Assembly (NCBI GenBank): GCA_937901485.1
Contig: CALGTT010000261.1
Coordinates: 1 to 6,022, forward strand
Origin: an uncultured Ruminococcus sp.
Lineage (GTDB): Bacteria; Bacillota; Clostridia; Oscillospirales; Ruminococcaceae
Direction of reading: 5' to 3'
DNA: 6,022 nt
Part shown: positions 4,896 to 6,022 of the stretch, in pieces
Layout of the letters: each line of letters opens with the position of its first letter
Position numbering within the stretch: position 1 is the stretch's first letter
The notes under the pieces: generated by a model
What the model was told of the DNA's origin: nothing
The model's input: only the letters and a program-made list of their open reading frames with translations
Database searches by the model: none
Made by a program: the position numbers and the translations under genes

Positions 4896-6022
4896 GCTCA
4901 GCCCCATCTCCTTGGCTTTCTTCATCATATACTCATAGGCGGCATCGTGCTCGTTGGGGATGATGCCGTCGAGGATGGCATCCTTGATGCTGCTCTTGAG
5001 GGCACCCACCTCAGCACAGGGGGTGAGGCCGAAGGTGCGCATGATCTCGTCGCCATCGACAGGCGGCTGGAAGTTGCGTATGCGGTCGCGCTCTTCAAGG
5101 TCCTTGAGCTTCACGCGCACGAGGCGGAAGTTGTCGAGGAAACGCTGCTTGCGCAGTTCGTTCTTCGAGGTGATGTCGGCCTCGCACAGCATCATCAGGT
5201 CGTCGATATCGTCGCCCGCTTCAAAGAGCAGTCGGCGCACGGCGCTGTCGGTGACCTCCTCGTCGGCAATCACGATGGGGCGCATGTGGAGCCCTACGAG
5301 TTTCTGCACATACTTCATCTTCTCGTTCATCGGCAGCTTCATGTTGCGGAAGATGGTGGGTATCATCTTTTCACCGATGAAGTTATGATTATGGAATGTC
5401 CACCCCAGGCGCGGATCCCAGCGCTTGGTGCGTGGCTTGCCTATGTCGTGCAACAGGGCTGCCCAGCGTAGCCATAGGTTGTCGGTGTGCCGGGCAATAT
5501 TGTCGAGTACCTCCAGCGTGTGGTAGAAGTTGTCCTTGTGGGCACGCCCGTTCACTGTCTCTATGCCCTGCAGTGCTGCCAGTTCGGGGAAGATGAGGGG
5601 TAGCAGACCACAGCGGTCGAGTTCCACGAAACCCTTTGAAGGGGTGGGGGAGGCTATAATCTTGTTCAGTTCGTCGATGATGCGCTCCTTGGAGATGATT
5701 TTGATGCGCTCGGCATTGCGTGTGAGCGACTCGAAGGTCTCCTCTTCGATGTAGAAGTTGAGCTGCGTGGCGAAGCGTATGCAGCGCATCATGCGTAGGG
5801 GGTCGTCGCTGAAGGTCACGTCGGGGTCGAGCGGCGTGCATATGAGGCGGTCTTCCATGTCGAGAAGTCCGTCGAAGGGGTCGGTGAGCTGTCCGAAGCG
5901 CTCTGCATTGAGGCATACGGCAAGCGCATTGATGGTGAAGTCGCGGCGGTTCTGGTCGTCCTCCAGTGTGCCGTCCTCGACGATGGGGTTGCGCGAGTCG
6001 TGGCTGTATGATTCCTTGCGGG
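4881..6022 (-). CDS. cca: tRNA CCA-adding enzyme (class II tRNA nucleotidyltransferase with HD domain), 5' end outside window
   Basis: It adds or repairs the 3'-CCA of tRNAs using CTP and ATP. The frame is open to the right edge, so 379 residues are visible of a family length near 475; the internal ATG at 5858 is not the true start. The fragment carries RRDFTINAL (25-33, the motif after the catalytic DxD), the flexible-loop region DPFDGLLDMEDR (47-57), the motif-C-like DDPLRMMRCIRF (72-83) and a motif-D-like ISKERIIDEL (about 109-118). The HD domain follows: KDNFYHTLEVLDNI, LLHDIGKPRTKRW (HD near 191-192) and HNHNFIGEKM. The catalytic GSxRD and DxD motifs lie beyond the window. HD-containing members can have phosphohydrolase activity on tRNA ends. 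The final residues KVDS and the TGA stop lie inside the heptamer repeat. The AlbA_2 gene follows on the same strand. Poly(A) polymerase of the same superfamily is less likely, given the Bacteroidetes-style HD arrangement. Confidence 0.92.
   Translation of the reverse strand, partial: RKESYSHDSRNPIVEDGTLEDDQNRRDFTINALAVCLNAERFGQLTDPFDGLLDMEDRLICTPLDPDVTFSDDPLRMMRCIRFATQLNFYIEEETFESLTRNAERIKIISKERIIDELNKIIASPTPSKGFVELDRCGLLPLIFPELAALQGIETVNGRAHKDNFYHTLEVLDNIARHTDNLWLRWAALLHDIGKPRTKRWDPRLGWTFHNHNFIGEKMIPTIFRNMKLPMNEKMKYVQKLVGLHMRPIVIADEEVTDSAVRRLLFEAGDDIDDLMMLCEADITSKNELRKQRFLDNFRLVRVKLKDLEERDRIRNFQPPVDGDEIMRTFGLTPCAEVGALKSSIKDAILDGIIPNEHDAAYEYMMKKAKEMGLSKVDS

Noticed and set aside
4806..5471. 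Plus-strand frame opposite the spacer and cca
   Set aside because: It reads through the repeat array and the antisense of the HD domain; no recognisable features.

Overview
This window looks like two unrelated bacterial genomes joined head to head. Bases 1 to about 3,130 read like a Gram-positive Clostridia chromosome of the Ruminococcus type. The signs are a clear Shine-Dalgarno site, a near-consensus sigma-70 promoter, a strong intrinsic terminator and a LysA variant that I associate with Clostridia. Bases from about 3,143 to 6,022 read like Bacteroidales, most like Prevotella. They carry lpxB (lipid A synthesis, meaningless in a Gram-positive), an AlbA_2 protein and a tRNA CCA-adding enzyme of Bacteroidetes type, plus degenerate heptamer repeats in the spacer. 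Such a mixture suggests a gut or rumen metagenome. Taxon calls rest on remembered family features, not on a search.

Layout. (1) Bases 2-433, plus strand: the end of an ICMT/PEMT-type membrane methyltransferase. (2) Bases 435-471: a perfect 15-bp hairpin terminator between two convergent genes. (3) Bases 473-1741, minus strand: complete lysA, with its ribosome binding site and promoter at 1749-1805. (4) Bases 1871 to about 3136, minus strand: the C-terminal ~420 residues of a GH2-like glycoside hydrolase. (5) About 3128-3143: the junction. (6) About 3143-4141, plus strand: lpxB lacking its first ~65-75 codons. (7) Bases 4157-4789, minus strand: a 210-residue AlbA_2/winged-helix protein with a GTG start. 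(8) Bases 4799-4895: two inverted arrays of 7-bp repeats. (9) Bases 4881-6022, minus strand: cca, running off the right edge.

How the genes work together. On the left, lysA makes lysine from meso-diaminopimelate and has its own promoter, so it is probably independent of the hydrolase upstream. On the right, cca and the AlbA_2 gene lie on one strand and may be cotranscribed. They converge on lpxB with a 15-bp gap. Nothing links the two halves functionally. Both genes at the junction lose their 5' ends within about 15 bp of each other, with no remnant of either on the far side and no mobile element. An assembly misjoin or chimeric molecule is the simplest reading. I saw no convincing new biological system; the heptamer arrays and the junction are the points most worth checking.
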